DNA of 64,000 nucleotides, taken from positions 1,307,774 to 1,371,773 of the forward strand of contig NZ_UWNY01000001.1 of assembly GCF_900604285.1 (NCBI RefSeq). Reading direction: 5' to 3'. Below the pieces are notes generated by a model. The model made no database searches, was not told where the DNA came from, and worked only from the letters and a program-made list of their open reading frames with translations. Shown piece by piece: positions 35,857 through 44,696 of this stretch. The stretch's first letter is position 1, and every line of letters starts with the position of its first letter. Origin of the DNA: Varibaculum vaginae. GTDB lineage: Bacteria > Actinomycetota > Actinomycetes > Actinomycetales > Actinomycetaceae. The position numbers and the translations under genes were made by a program.

Positions 35857-36173
35857 CGTCAAGCTCGGCTATCCGCACGATGACTCCCAAGGCCCCCACT
35901 CTAGTAGAGGCTAATAAGGATGGCAAGTACATCTACCCGTACAACTCGAAGGTAGAAGTTAAGGCCTCCGCGCTGGACGGTTACGTCCTAGCTGAAGACG
36001 CCCAAACTAAGTGGATCTGGGACAGCCACAATACTGCATTGTCCCCAGCATGCAAGCCGGCTCAGCCTATGAAGAAGTTGGCTTCAACTGGCGCTGAGGT
36101 CACTGCCCTAATCGGCATCTCCGCTCTACTGCTCCTTGCAGGCGGTGTGCTAACCGCCCGCAGGTTCAAGTAA
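35857..36173 (+). pseudogene. C-terminal stump of an LPXTG-type surface protein (LASTG)
   Basis: From the upstream stop the frame runs to 36173 with a single late domain ([18 protein letters not shown]..., ALDGYVLAEDAQTKW) like the terminal repeats of large Actinomycetaceae surface proteins. A sorting signal LASTG, a hydrophobic span (ALIGISALLLLAGGVLTA) and RRFK follow. There is no signal peptide, and the first ATG (35880) lacks a ribosome site, so it is the 3' remnant of a larger gene, cut near 35,860. Its 5' end overlaps the opposite-strand S5 fragment, marking a rearrangement junction. Confidence 0.75.
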
Positions 36174-36190
36174 CCAACTAGCAACCTATA

Positions 36191-36230
36191 TTTCGCCTCC
36201 CGGTTAATGCCGGGAGGCGAAATCTTTTTA
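36191..36230 (+). terminator. Strong terminator after the LASTG stump
   Basis: TTTCGCCTCCCGG and CCGGGAGGCGAAA form a 13-base stem with a six-base loop, followed by TCTTTTTA. The remaining intergenic DNA to 36427 shows no gene. Confidence 0.88.
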
Positions 36231-36427
36231 TACGACCTTATGTTCCTCATCCGAAGATTAACTAGCATCGTAGCAACCGCGTTATAAGCTCAGATACCTC
36301 TTATGGGCTGAACCTTAGCTACTAACGCCTAGCGAGGCGGGCGCGCATCCCAGTTACCGCCGCCCGGAGGATGCGCTTTATTTATTGCAAGCCGCTCAAC
36401 GCTTCTCTGCATAGAATCTGGTCAAAA

Positions 36428-39400
36428 CTATCCAAGGGTGTGGAAGCGATCAAAGAAGGCTTTCAGTTTTTCGATTACCCGCCCCTTGCGTTCAATCCGA
36501 CTATCCGCACCGGTAGCGAACAAGGATCCTCGCGGTAAAATCTTGTCAATATCTGATCCGGAAGTTTCCAGATGTCCCCGCCTAAACATTGCGTTAATGA
36601 AGTTCTCGGTTTCGGGTTGTTTCAGGTTTTCTTCTTTTACGATTCCGGCGAGCTCTAGAGCTTTTTGTTCAGTTAGGAAGGCTTTCCACTCTTCATCTAT
36701 CTCGCCGCTAGTGGCAGAAACCGAATCCACGAACCGTTCAATCAGATCCAGCTTATTCTGCAAGGTAGGACTGGACTTAACCGTACGGCGAATATCTTCC
36801 CGCACTTCCTGGCGACTCTGCTCAGCATGCTGGTCACGATATTTTTGCACCAGCATCAAAATGTAGTCAACATTTACTTCCACCTGTTTTATTAATTCGA
36901 TTTCGAAGGTTAAATCATCATTGATCCGTTCCCGCTCCCCTTCGGAATCGGCGCGCCGCTGCCGGTAAAGCTCAATATATTCTGACTGGTAGTCTTGCAG
37001 GTCACGCGGGCTCAGGGGATCTTTTTCCTCGAATTCGTCAAACGCAGAAAGGATATTTCGCAACCGCAACAGTTCCCCGAAAGTTTTTATAAATAGGTCT
37101 TGCTCAGCCTCTCCGATAATTAGCTCGCCCGGCTCCCAAGGCGAGAGCTGGTCTAGTTTTTCTAAATAGGCATCAAAATAGACCCCGAAAGGCTTTAGTA
37201 CCGTGATCCCCTCGGCCTCTTTATTACCAAAGAGGGCGATAGCCTCGGAAGTTTCTTTCTCCAGATTCCGGAAAGAAACGATATTTCCGTAGGTTTTCAC
37301 CGAGTTAAAAATGCGGTTAGTGCGCGAATAGGCCTGCAGCAGACCATGGTGATGCATATGTTTATCTACCCACAAAGTGTTGAGGGTTTTGGCATCAAAA
37401 CCGGTTAGGAACATGTTGACTACCAGCAGCATATCCAGATCACGGTTACGCATCTTCTCGGATACGTCCTCGTAGTAGGCGCCAAAACTATCTCCCGAGG
37501 TATCGAAACTACTCCCAAACATTTGGTTATAGTCTCTAATCGCGCCTTCTAAAAATTCACGATCAGGGAGTTCTAAAGCCCCGGTATCGAAATCTTCTTC
37601 CGGTAGCAGCCCGTCACTATATTCATCTGAGTTCGGGGCATAGGTGAAAATAGTGGCGATTTTCAGGCGCTTATCGGGAGCAAGCTCGCTTTGCTGACGC
37701 GCAAACTCTAGGTAGTAGGCTTTAGCGGCTTTAACCGAGGCGGCGGCAAAAATAGAGTTGAACCCCTGTACCCGTTTACCTTTCAAGGAATAGTAAGAGT
37801 TCCGTTTAGTTTTTTGGTCAAAATGCGCCAGCACATAGGAGACCACTTCCTGGATCCTCCGCGGATCCAGCAAAGCCTCCTCGGTGGCGATCGCAAGCAC
37901 TTCCTCTTCTTTAATCCCCTCCCGAGGTTTAAGCGTGTTTACATAGTCAATACGAAATGGCAACACGTTTTGGTCACTGATCGCATCGGTAATGGTGTAG
38001 GAATGCAGGCGGTCACCGAAAACCTGTGCCGTGGTGCGGATCGCCAGCGATGAACCGGTAGCCTTATTTTCGTTAAATAAGGGCGTGCCGGTGAAACCGA
38101 ACAGGTGATAGTTACGGAAAGCTCGTTTGATCGCTTGATGCATATCCCCAAACTGGCTGCGGTGGCACTCATCGAAAATAATAACGATATGGCTGTCATA
38201 GATTTTGTGTTGGGCATTAGCGCGCACAAAATTAGAAAGTTTTTGGATAGTGGTAATCACGATTTTGGCTTTGTCGTTCGCTAGCTGCGCGGCGAGCTGG
38301 CGGGTAGACCGATTAGAGTTAACCGCCCCTTTTTGGAAAGCCTCATATTCCTTCTTGGTTTGATGATCCAGGTCCTTACGGTCAACTACGAACAGAACCT
38401 TATCTACCCCTTCCACCTGGGTAACCAGCTGCGCGGTTTTAAAACTGGTGAGGGTTTTCCCGCTGCCAGTGGTGTGCCAAATATAGCCGCCAGCCTCAAT
38501 AGTGCCTAGCTTCTTATAGTTAGTAGCGATCTGTACCCGGTTAATGATCCGTTCCGCTGCCACAATCTGGTAAGGACGCAACACCATCAGGATCTTCTCA
38601 GTAGTAAACACACAATATTTAGTGATCACGTTGAGTAAAGTGCGTCCTGAAAGGAAAGTCTTCGCAAAATCCATGAGCTCCGTAATGTGACGGTTACGCG
38701 CATCAGTCCACCAAGAAGTGAACTCAAAGCTGGCCGTACTCCCCCGCTTAGCTGCCCTTGGTTGCTCTTTCACATGCTGCAATCGGGTAGTGTTCGCATA
38801 ATACTTCGTATAAGTCCCGTTCGAAATCACGAATAATTGCACATACTCGAATAATCTATTGCCCGCCCAAAAGCTGTCCCGCTGATAGCGGTTAATCTGA
38901 TTGAAAGCTTCCCGCAGCTGTACTCCCCGACGTTTCAGCTCAATATGCACCAGGGGAAACCCGTTTACCAGGATAGTTACGTCATACCGGTTATGGTGGG
39001 TGCCCTCGGTTTCATACTGGTTAATCACCTGCAGACGATTACGGTGAATATTAACCTTATCCAGCAGGTGAATATTCTTTTGGGTGCCATCGTCCCGCTC
39101 TAACACCAGCGCAGCAGGGCTAGCCTGGATAATCTCAGTTTTTTCTTCAATCCCCCGGGAAGGGTTCGCCAACTCGGTTTTAAAGAAACGCTCCCACTCT
39201 CGGTCACTAAAAGAAACCTCGTTTAAGGCTTCCAAGCTGCGACGCAAATTATTTTCGAGGGCGCCGGCATCTTTGATCGGTAAATACTCGTATTCCTGCC
39301 GTTGCAGCTGTTCGATTAGCGCTTTTTCGAGGGCGGCTTCGCTTTGATAGGCCTTTTCTTTACGTTCTTCCGGCTCGTAGGTAGCGACTACCGTAGCATC

Positions 39401-39433
39401 ATCGCTGGTGGCAATCGGTAAATAGGTGTTCAT
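36428..39433 (-). CDS. hsdR: Type I restriction enzyme R subunit
   Basis: 1001 residues. An N-terminal PD-(D/E)XK nuclease domain (YDVTILVNGFPLVHIELKRRG, near residue 165) is followed by SF2 translocase motifs: Walker A HTTGSGKTLTS, motif II IIFDECHRSQF and motif III FTGTPLF. A C-terminal helical region binds the methylase core. ATG 39433 is five bases after AGGAGG and is preferred to the frame start six codons earlier. It lies 272 bases after hsdS on the same strand. With hsdM truncated the complex should not assemble. Confidence 0.94.
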   Translation of the reverse strand: MNTYLPIATSDDATVVATYEPEERKEKAYQSEAALEKALIEQLQRQEYEYLPIKDAGALENNLRRSLEALNEVSFSDREWERFFKTELANPSRGIEEKTEIIQASPAALVLERDDGTQKNIHLLDKVNIHRNRLQVINQYETEGTHHNRYDVTILVNGFPLVHIELKRRGVQLREAFNQINRYQRDSFWAGNRLFEYVQLFVISNGTYTKYYANTTRLQHVKEQPRAAKRGSTASFEFTSWWTDARNRHITELMDFAKTFLSGRTLLNVITKYCVFTTEKILMVLRPYQIVAAERIINRVQIATNYKKLGTIEAGGYIWHTTGSGKTLTSFKTAQLVTQVEGVDKVLFVVDRKDLDHQTKKEYEAFQKGAVNSNRSTRQLAAQLANDKAKIVITTIQKLSNFVRANAQHKIYDSHIVIIFDECHRSQFGDMHQAIKRAFRNYHLFGFTGTPLFNENKATGSSLAIRTTAQVFGDRLHSYTITDAISDQNVLPFRIDYVNTLKPREGIKEEEVLAIATEEALLDPRRIQEVVSYVLAHFDQKTKRNSYYSLKGKRVQGFNSIFAAASVKAAKAYYLEFARQQSELAPDKRLKIATIFTYAPNSDEYSDGLLPEEDFDTGALELPDREFLEGAIRDYNQMFGSSFDTSGDSFGAYYEDVSEKMRNRDLDMLLVVNMFLTGFDAKTLNTLWVDKHMHHHGLLQAYSRTNRIFNSVKTYGNIVSFRNLEKETSEAIALFGNKEAEGITVLKPFGVYFDAYLEKLDQLSPWEPGELIIGEAEQDLFIKTFGELLRLRNILSAFDEFEEKDPLSPRDLQDYQSEYIELYRQRRADSEGERERINDDLTFEIELIKQVEVNVDYILMLVQKYRDQHAEQSRQEVREDIRRTVKSSPTLQNKLDLIERFVDSVSATSGEIDEEWKAFLTEQKALELAGIVKEENLKQPETENFINAMFRRGHLETSGSDIDKILPRGSLFATGADSRIERKGRVIEKLKAFFDRFHTLG

Positions 39434-39617
39434 GAAGCCTCCTGGAAACAAGTGGAGTAGGTAACTGTTTCTATCTTAGTGGCGTTGGGGCTTTAAATTT
39501 GGGCTACCTAGCCGAAGCCTGCCTTGCGAGCCAAGGTTTCTAGTAGTTCCGCGCGAGGTAATAGTTGTTACTTGCTGCCCAAGCGTTATTATCAGTCTGC
39601 CGGTTACGGGTCTGGCT

Positions 39618-39684
39618 CGGTAAAAGCACTCCGGGGACCCCATGACCTGCTATGCAGGTCAAGCCCCTCTCGTATCTTTTACCG
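39618..39684. repeat. Nested inverted repeats between hsdS and hsdR
   Basis: Outer arms CGGTAAAAG (39618-39626) and CTTTTACCG (39676-39684), an inner GGGG/CCCC pair, and a central palindrome TGACCTGC-TAT-GCAGGTCA (39643-39661) can fold as one long hairpin. No T tract follows. It lies in a 272-base gap (39434-39705) that has no gene and may be an RNA element, or a small mobile or miniature repeat. Confidence 0.6.
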
Positions 39685-39705
39685 GCCGCGACCCGAATCG
39701 CGTAG

Positions 39706-40959
39706 TTACTTTGTGGGAGTGAAAGTCAGTAGTTGGTCGCGGTAATACTCGTACTGTTTACGCCGAGCCGCAATCTCCGCCGGCAAACCAGAAGAAAGAT
39801 CGTTTACTAAGGCATCAAACTTATCCAGAATCGCCACAATGCGCTCCTGCTCCGCCAAAGGCGGCACGGGGATCTTGAAGTCTTTAACTTTCTTGTCACT
39901 GATAGACGGATAGCTTGCTCCCGATTGAAAAGATTCAACATACTTATAAAACTCATTACATTGGATGTAGTGATATAAGAAACGAGGATTTAAGCGTTCA
40001 TTTTTACAGCGCAAAACACAGAATCCAGTCGAACAGATTTCCCCATTTAATTGAAGCGGAACGTAGGCAACCCTGCGCAGCAAAGGTCTTGTTGCGCCAA
40101 ATAACACATCATTATCTTTAACTATCTGCTGAGCGCGACTAGGAGAATCTGATTCAGTGATTTCTGTTAAGTCACCTATTTTTCCAGTGCTACGATCCAC
40201 CGATGACAAATCGATGTATTTTGCGTTTTGTGAAGCCCTATCAGCCCAATTTAATCGATCGGGCTTAACAGTTAGTTCGACAAGAGGAATCAAGTCATCA
40301 GTTGATAACCCACATGATTCGACAAGATTCTTCAAGCTGAGAAGCGAGTCGCGGTAGTATTCGTACTGCTGGCGGCGAGCATCCAGTTCCGCCTCCAATT
40401 CGGATTCCAGGTCTGTTTTCAGCTGAGTAAAGGAATCCAGAATCCGTACGATCTCCTCTTGCACTTCCAGCGGCGGCACCGGAATGTTTATTTTTTCTAA
40501 AGCACTTGGAGCGATTCTTCGAACCTTGGTTCCAGTTATATATTTTCTTTTACTTCTTTGAAATGAATCCGATGCGAAAAAATAAGACACATATTTAGCA
40601 TTCAATTTTGATGAATAACGGCAACAATCTCCGCTAAATACCAAGTCTTCTTGCCCTATCCAAGCCACTGATTTACATAAATCCTCATCATTTTCACTCG
40701 TAGTAGCAACTAATACATCCCCGGGTTTAGCGTGCCGGAATCTCTTCGCATCCTCAGGAGTTACAAAACTAATGGTATTTTGCGTAAAATTTCCATAGTG
40801 AGTGTATATCTGACCATAGTGAATAGCTGGAAGACCTTGATCCACTAGCTGATTTTTTTGAAGACCAGTGCCTCGCTCAAAAAAACCGACCGCACCCATC
40901 GGCAGATACTCCACCCCGTCGGGACAGTAGTTTGCGATTAGGTCTTCTACTCGGCTCAT
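39706..40959 (-). CDS. hsdS: Type I specificity subunit S
   Basis: 417 residues with two target-recognition domains (about residues 15-165 and 215-380). Each is followed by a conserved helix with the repeated RRKQYEYYRD/RRQQYEYYRD sequence and IPVPPLEVQEEIV / IPVPPLAEQERIV motifs. It defines the bipartite DNA target. The ATG overlaps the hsdM stop (ATGA). No second hsdS or inverted TRD copy is seen nearby, so shuffling is not suggested by this window. Confidence 0.94.
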   Translation of the reverse strand: MSRVEDLIANYCPDGVEYLPMGAVGFFERGTGLQKNQLVDQGLPAIHYGQIYTHYGNFTQNTISFVTPEDAKRFRHAKPGDVLVATTSENDEDLCKSVAWIGQEDLVFSGDCCRYSSKLNAKYVSYFFASDSFQRSKRKYITGTKVRRIAPSALEKINIPVPPLEVQEEIVRILDSFTQLKTDLESELEAELDARRQQYEYYRDSLLSLKNLVESCGLSTDDLIPLVELTVKPDRLNWADRASQNAKYIDLSSVDRSTGKIGDLTEITESDSPSRAQQIVKDNDVLFGATRPLLRRVAYVPLQLNGEICSTGFCVLRCKNERLNPRFLYHYIQCNEFYKYVESFQSGASYPSISDKKVKDFKIPVPPLAEQERIVAILDKFDALVNDLSSGLPAEIAARRKQYEYYRDQLLTFTPTK

Positions 40960-41645
40960 GCCGTTGCCTCGCTGGGGGCGCTTTCCAGGTCGGCGACTAT
41001 GGCGTCGATGGCTTCACGTAACTTGGCTTGGCGCTCTACGATGCCGGCAATGTCTTTATTGAGCTGGTGAATATCAATCTTTTCCCGAGTGTCCTTAGGT
41101 TCTACGTAACTGGACACGGAAAGGTTGTAGTCGGCCTCGGCAATATCTTCTATCGCAACCAGCTGCGCGAAATGATCTTGATTTTCTCGTTTCTCGTAAG
41201 CCTCAAGAATCTGGTTACGGAAAGGCTCGGTAATCTGGTTCTTAGTGCCCGAGCGCTCAAATAGCTCCGAGGCATCTATGAACAGTACGTTCGAATCCTT
41301 CTTCGACTTCTTTAACACCAGTACGCAGGTGCCGATAGAAGTACCGAAGAACAAATCGACCGGCAATTGGATAACCGCATCCACATAGTTGCCATCCACC
41401 AGGTATTTGCGGATCTTCTTTTCCGCTCCCCCGCGATAAAGCACCCCGGGGAACTGGACAATCGCGGCCGTGCCATCAACGGCCAGCCAAGACAGAATAT
41501 GCATCGTGAATGCCAGGTCCGCCTTACCTTTAGGCGCCAATACCCCGGCAGGCGAAAAACGTTCATCGTTCATCAAGGTTGGCGAATCCGAGCCTATCCA
41601 TTTCGTGGAATAGGGCGGGTTCCCTACGATGCAGTTGTTAATACA
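40956..41645 (-). pseudogene. hsdM: Type I methylase HsdM, 5'-truncated
   Basis: The remaining frame starts around CIVGNPPYSTKW, the NPPY catalytic motif IV, and runs through NDERFSPAGVLAP, FPGVLYRGGAEKKIRKYLVDGNYVDAVIQLP and FGTSIGTCVLVLKK to the normal C-terminus. The N-terminal helical domain and AdoMet-binding motif I, about 280 residues, are absent. In frame a TAA stop lies just upstream near 41,660. The break abuts the phage-derived region, so element insertion probably cut the gene. The largest ATG-initiated piece is 206 codons (41576). Confidence 0.85.
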
Positions 41646-41734
41646 ATTTGACTCTTTTTAGCCGTAGGCGCGAGGCGGGTGCATTTTGATTTGGGGTGGG
41701 TGCAACTATACCTTACTAGTGGTTTTACCCGAAT

Positions 41735-42060
41735 TTATAGGGTCATCTGAGTTTTTATGTAGTCGAGCATGTCATCTACAAGCCGGGTGGGCGCGATGTT
41801 GTATTCGTAGAATTTGAAATTGCTATCGCGCCAGTAGAGACTCCACTCGTTTCGATGCCAGTTGTAACGCAACCGCGCGATAGGGAAACGGGTGCGTTCG
41901 CCTTGGCGGTTTCAGGGTGAACGGTTTTTGACGATGCTGGTGATGTAGTTATTGGCGACTTCGTATTCGTATTTGAATTGGTCCCAGTTTTCTTTAGGTG
42001 CGAGTGGATCGCGTCATCGTTTGATGCGTCGCAGGTAATCTCTGGGATACCCCTAGCGTT
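41735..42060 (-). pseudogene. DUF3024-like protein remnant with two in-frame stops
   Basis: Reading the minus strand gives ENWDQFKYEYEVANNYITS, a TGA, then ERTRFPIARLRYNWHRNEW, SLYWRDSNFKFYEY and RLVDDMLDYI before TAA. The order of the P-I-A-x-L-R-Y, W-x-L-Y-W-R-D and terminal acidic-helix motifs fits DUF3024. A second stop lies further upstream (after YLRRIKR). It is a decayed gene at the edge of the element. Longer frames on either strand here are not coding-like. Confidence 0.6.
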
Positions 42061-42146
42061 AATAGCAAACCCCCTGTATACCCGACAGATTTTGTATGCC
42101 GCTACCGATGGTCTTTTAGACTGCCAGTTTTCTTTTCTCGCTTTGT

Positions 42147-42181
42147 GTCCGGTTTTGATGGCTGCCGTGCCTGACAAGTGC
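42147..42181 (+). repeat. Phage upstream repeat, copy 1
   Basis: A 35-base segment beginning TGTCCGGTTTT and ending TGCCGTGCCTGACAAGTG recurs at 46924-46958. The middle of the two copies differs by a few bases. Each copy precedes the first gene of a phage operon (84-residue protein here, antirepressor in the second case) by 65-70 bases, suggesting a shared regulatory site. Confidence 0.65.
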
Positions 42182-42247
42182 AAGGGCGGTTCCTCCCAAG
42201 ATGCGGAAGGGCTGCTGGAGGCTACTAGTGGAGAAAGGGATCTCCTT

Positions 42248-42502
42248 ATGGCACACAAGTTAAAGATCAAGCTGACTAAACATCCGGACGAGAATTCGCT
42301 TTTGGCGGCCTGCCGGGTTCGTCCCTCGCGGCGTCTGTTGAAAAAAGTGTTCGGCACGGCCAAGCCTCGTCACAAGATGGCGATTCTGCTACCAGGCGAC
42401 GATGCAGACCGTGTGGAAGTCCAAGTGTGTGAGACAGCCGATGAGTCGCTGATGGCACTAGCCGAAGCGGTCGGTGTGGCTAAAGGCGGTGAGCCGAAGT
42501 GA
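42248..42502 (+). CDS. Small phage protein, unknown function
   Basis: 84 residues, starting MAHKLKIKLTKHP; basic N-terminal half (RPSRRLLKKVFGTAKPRHK) and acidic C-terminus (VCETADESLMALAEAVG). A GAGAAAGG site precedes ATG 42248; the longer frame upstream overlaps the decayed DUF3024 gene and is rejected. Its stop overlaps the GTG of the next gene (GTGA), so it is the first gene of the replication operon. I recognise no family. Confidence 0.65.
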   Translation: MAHKLKIKLTKHPDENSLLAACRVRPSRRLLKKVFGTAKPRHKMAILLPGDDADRVEVQVCETADESLMALAEAVGVAKGGEPK

Positions 42503-42909
42503 ACATCACCGAAGCAAACAGCGTTATTGCTGCTCTTAATCGTGTTGCTGAGTTGGTTACTAGTCTAGCGGCTGATGTGGAATCGGATGCCTGGGAAGGT
42601 ATCGAGGATCATGCCGGCATGCCAGGTGCGCGTCCTATTGCTGCGGCTCAGCTAGCTCATCCGGCTCTTGAGGCTGCAGCAGCTGAACATGAGCAGGCGC
42701 AAGCAGAGGATTCGGCTCAGATTGAAACTCCAGATTTGGCGCTTTCACTTGAGGATGTACGCGCAGTTCTTTCTGATCTTTCCAGTCAAGGACTGACAAA
42801 GCAGGTGCGTCAGCTGATTGTGGATGCGGGGGCTGATCGTCTCTCGGAAGTAGATCCAGCTAATTATGGGTGGTTGCTTACGCGGGCGAAGGGACTTGCT
42901 GATGCCTGA
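42499..42909 (+). CDS. Phage protein of the small Rrp5-like annotated family
   Basis: 136 residues from GTG 42499. The N-terminal third is helical, an Ala/Glu/Gln-rich linker follows, and the C-terminus LALSLEDVRAVLSDLSSQGLTKQVRQLIVDAGADRLSEVDPANYGWLLTRA matches short phage proteins often labelled rRNA biogenesis protein Rrp5. That label is not functionally grounded. It always sits near DUF2800/DUF2815, so a role in phage recombination or replication is inferred. Confidence 0.6.
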   Translation: MNITEANSVIAALNRVAELVTSLAADVESDAWEGIEDHAGMPGARPIAAAQLAHPALEAAAAEHEQAQAEDSAQIETPDLALSLEDVRAVLSDLSSQGLTKQVRQLIVDAGADRLSEVDPANYGWLLTRAKGLADA

Positions 42910-44062
42910 TCAACATGCCCTCTTATCAGCTTCTGGGGCGCACCGGTGGCTGAATTGCCCGCCATCAGCCCTAGTGGAGGCGGGCTTGCCGGATTCTACT
43001 TCGGCTGCTGCCGAACAAGGCACTATCGCTCACGCTCTTGCGGAGTGGAAACTACGTCGCGCCTTACACCTTTCGCCAACCATGAAACCAGAGTCCACCT
43101 GGATTGATAGTGAGATGGAGGCTCACACCGACGATTATCTTGCTTTCGTGCAAGAGCGCCTGAGTGAGGCGCGCAAGACGTGCAAGGATCCGGTGACGCT
43201 CATCGAGCAACGTCTGGATTTCTCTCATCTGGTGCCTGGCGGATTTGGGACCGCGGACTGCCTGCTTGTTACCGAGCCTTTGTTGCAGATTATTGATTTC
43301 AAGTACGGGCAAGGCGTACTGGTTGAGGCTGAGAAGAATCCGCAGCTCGCGCTGTATGCCCTCGGTGCACTTCATGCTTTCGATGCTCTTTTTGAGATCA
43401 ACGAGGTGGCGGTGACGATTTTCCAGCCCAGACGCTCCAACGTAGCGACCTGGCATGTCAGCGTGGCAGATCTTCAAACCTGGGCTGAAGAGGTTGTGCG
43501 CCCTACAGCGAAGCTGGCTACAAAAGGCGAAGGCTCTTTTGCTGCAGGTAGCTGGTGTCGTTTCTGCAAAATAGCACCTACCTGCCGCACCAGAGCCGAG
43601 AAAAATCTGGAGTTAGCCAAACTCGAGTTCGCTCCCCCAGCCCAACTCTCCGATGCGGAGATTGCCCAGGTGCTCGCGAAATTACCTGAGCTAAAGAGAT
43701 GGGCTTCTGATGTAGAGTCCTACGCACTTTCGCTTGCGGTCAATCAAGGCAAGACCTGGTCTGGTTTCAAGCTCGTCGAGGGTCGTTCGATCCGCAAATA
43801 TGTCGACGAGACAAAAGTCGTGGAGACAGCCCAGGCTGCTGGGATTAACGACATTTTTGAGAAAAAACTCAAGACGATTACGACGCTGGAGAAACAGTTA
43901 GGTAAGCGGCGCTTTGGCGAACTCCTTGGCGATTTGGTTATCAAGCCGCCCGGTAAACCTGCACTGGTACCTGAAACCGATAAACGACCCGCGATAGCAC
44001 TCAGCGCGGATAAAGAATTTCAAAAAATAAAACCAAGAAAAATACAGAAAGTAGGTAAATAG
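42902..44062 (+). CDS. DUF2800 phage PD-(D/E)XK nuclease (RecB/Cas4-like)
   Basis: 386 residues from ATG 42902, which overlaps the previous stop by eight bases. It has the N-terminal LSASGAHRWLNCPPSALVE, EQGTIAHALAEWKL, the nuclease core IDFKYGQGV followed by NPQLALYALGAL (conserved Asp, Lys, Gln), and a C-terminal cysteine cluster (WCRFCKIAPTCRTR) like the iron-sulphur site of AddB/Cas4 nucleases. With the SSB-like DUF2815 protein downstream it probably forms a phage exonuclease/annealing recombination module. Confidence 0.85.
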   Translation: MPDQHALLSASGAHRWLNCPPSALVEAGLPDSTSAAAEQGTIAHALAEWKLRRALHLSPTMKPESTWIDSEMEAHTDDYLAFVQERLSEARKTCKDPVTLIEQRLDFSHLVPGGFGTADCLLVTEPLLQIIDFKYGQGVLVEAEKNPQLALYALGALHAFDALFEINEVAVTIFQPRRSNVATWHVSVADLQTWAEEVVRPTAKLATKGEGSFAAGSWCRFCKIAPTCRTRAEKNLELAKLEFAPPAQLSDAEIAQVLAKLPELKRWASDVESYALSLAVNQGKTWSGFKLVEGRSIRKYVDETKVVETAQAAGINDIFEKKLKTITTLEKQLGKRRFGELLGDLVIKPPGKPALVPETDKRPAIALSADKEFQKIKPRKIQKVGK

Positions 44063-44064
44063 CC

Positions 44065-44619
44065 ATGTCAGTAAAAAATCCAACTCGAGTCATCACCAAC
44101 GAAGTACGTCTTTCGTACGCAAATCTGTTCGAGGCAAAATCCATCCAAGGATCAAAGCCGAAATATTCGGTAAGCCTCATCATTCCCAAATCTGATAAAG
44201 CCACGTTGGCGAAGATAGAAGCCGCTATCGACGCAGCCATTGAAGCAGGCACAGCCAAGTTCGGTGGTAAACGTCCTAATAAGGCTGCGCTGAAGTTACC
44301 GTTGCGTGACGGGGATACAGAACGCGATGACGAAGCCTACGCGAACTCGATGTTTGTCAACGCTAACTCCACTACCCCACCTCAAGTGGTAGACGAGTCG
44401 CTCTCCCCAATCTTGGATCGATCCCAGGTCTACTCTGGGTGCTATGCCCGCGCGAGTATTACCTTCTATGCATTCAACACCAATGGCAATAAGGGAATCG
44501 CCTGCAGATTGGGCAATATCCAAAAGATTAGGGACGGTGACCCGCTCGGTGGCGGACACGTCAGCGCTGAGGAAGACTTCGCTGCGTTTTCTACTGCTAA
44601 CGAGGACTTCCTTAACTAG
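44065..44619 (+). CDS. DUF2815 phage ssDNA-binding-like protein
   Basis: 184 residues, beginning VKNPTRVITNEVRLSYANLFEA and with YSVSLIIPKSDKATLAKIEAAID, then AYANSMFVNANSTTPP and VYSGCYARASITFYAFNTNGNKGIACRLGNIQKIRDGD. These are DUF2815 features, an OB-fold SSB-like family in phage replication modules. It is two bases after the DUF2800 stop. The acidic C-terminal tail (AEEDFAAF...NEDFLN) resembles SSB tails used to recruit partners. Confidence 0.85.
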   Translation: MSVKNPTRVITNEVRLSYANLFEAKSIQGSKPKYSVSLIIPKSDKATLAKIEAAIDAAIEAGTAKFGGKRPNKAALKLPLRDGDTERDDEAYANSMFVNANSTTPPQVVDESLSPILDRSQVYSGCYARASITFYAFNTNGNKGIACRLGNIQKIRDGDPLGGGHVSAEEDFAAFSTANEDFLN

Positions 44620-44637
44620 CAGGTAAGTGCATACTGG

Positions 44638-44671
44638 TGGTGGGCAGTAGCTGTATGGTTGCTGCCCACCA
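44638..44671 (+). other. Hairpin before the phage polymerase gene
   Basis: TGGTGGGCAG (44638-44647) and CTGCCCACCA (44662-44671) form a ten-base stem with a 14-base loop between the DUF2815 and polymerase genes. It is followed by CACCTGATTTTG, so it may be a leaky terminator or an RNA processing site 25 bases before the TTG start. Confidence 0.55.
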
Positions 44672-44696
44672 CACCTGATTTTGAAGGATTGCAACC

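Noticed and set aside
35507-35914. Plus-strand 135-codon ORF opposite the S5 fragment
   Set aside because: Exact antisense of the ribosomal sequence; composition follows the codons of the real strand.
35880-35932. ATG at 35932 (minus) as true start of the S5 chimera
   Set aside because: Residues before TEAQD match no ribosomal protein and overlap the surface-protein remnant; the extension is an accident of the junction.
24554-41645. Invertible hsdS or fimbrial gene switching
   Set aside because: No second hsdS, no inverted long repeats and no recombinase gene seen beside either locus.
41776-42363. Long minus-strand open frame at the phage edge
   Set aside because: Ser/Thr/Pro/Asn-rich low-complexity product in a different frame from the DUF3024 remnant and overlapping the real plus-strand gene at 42248.
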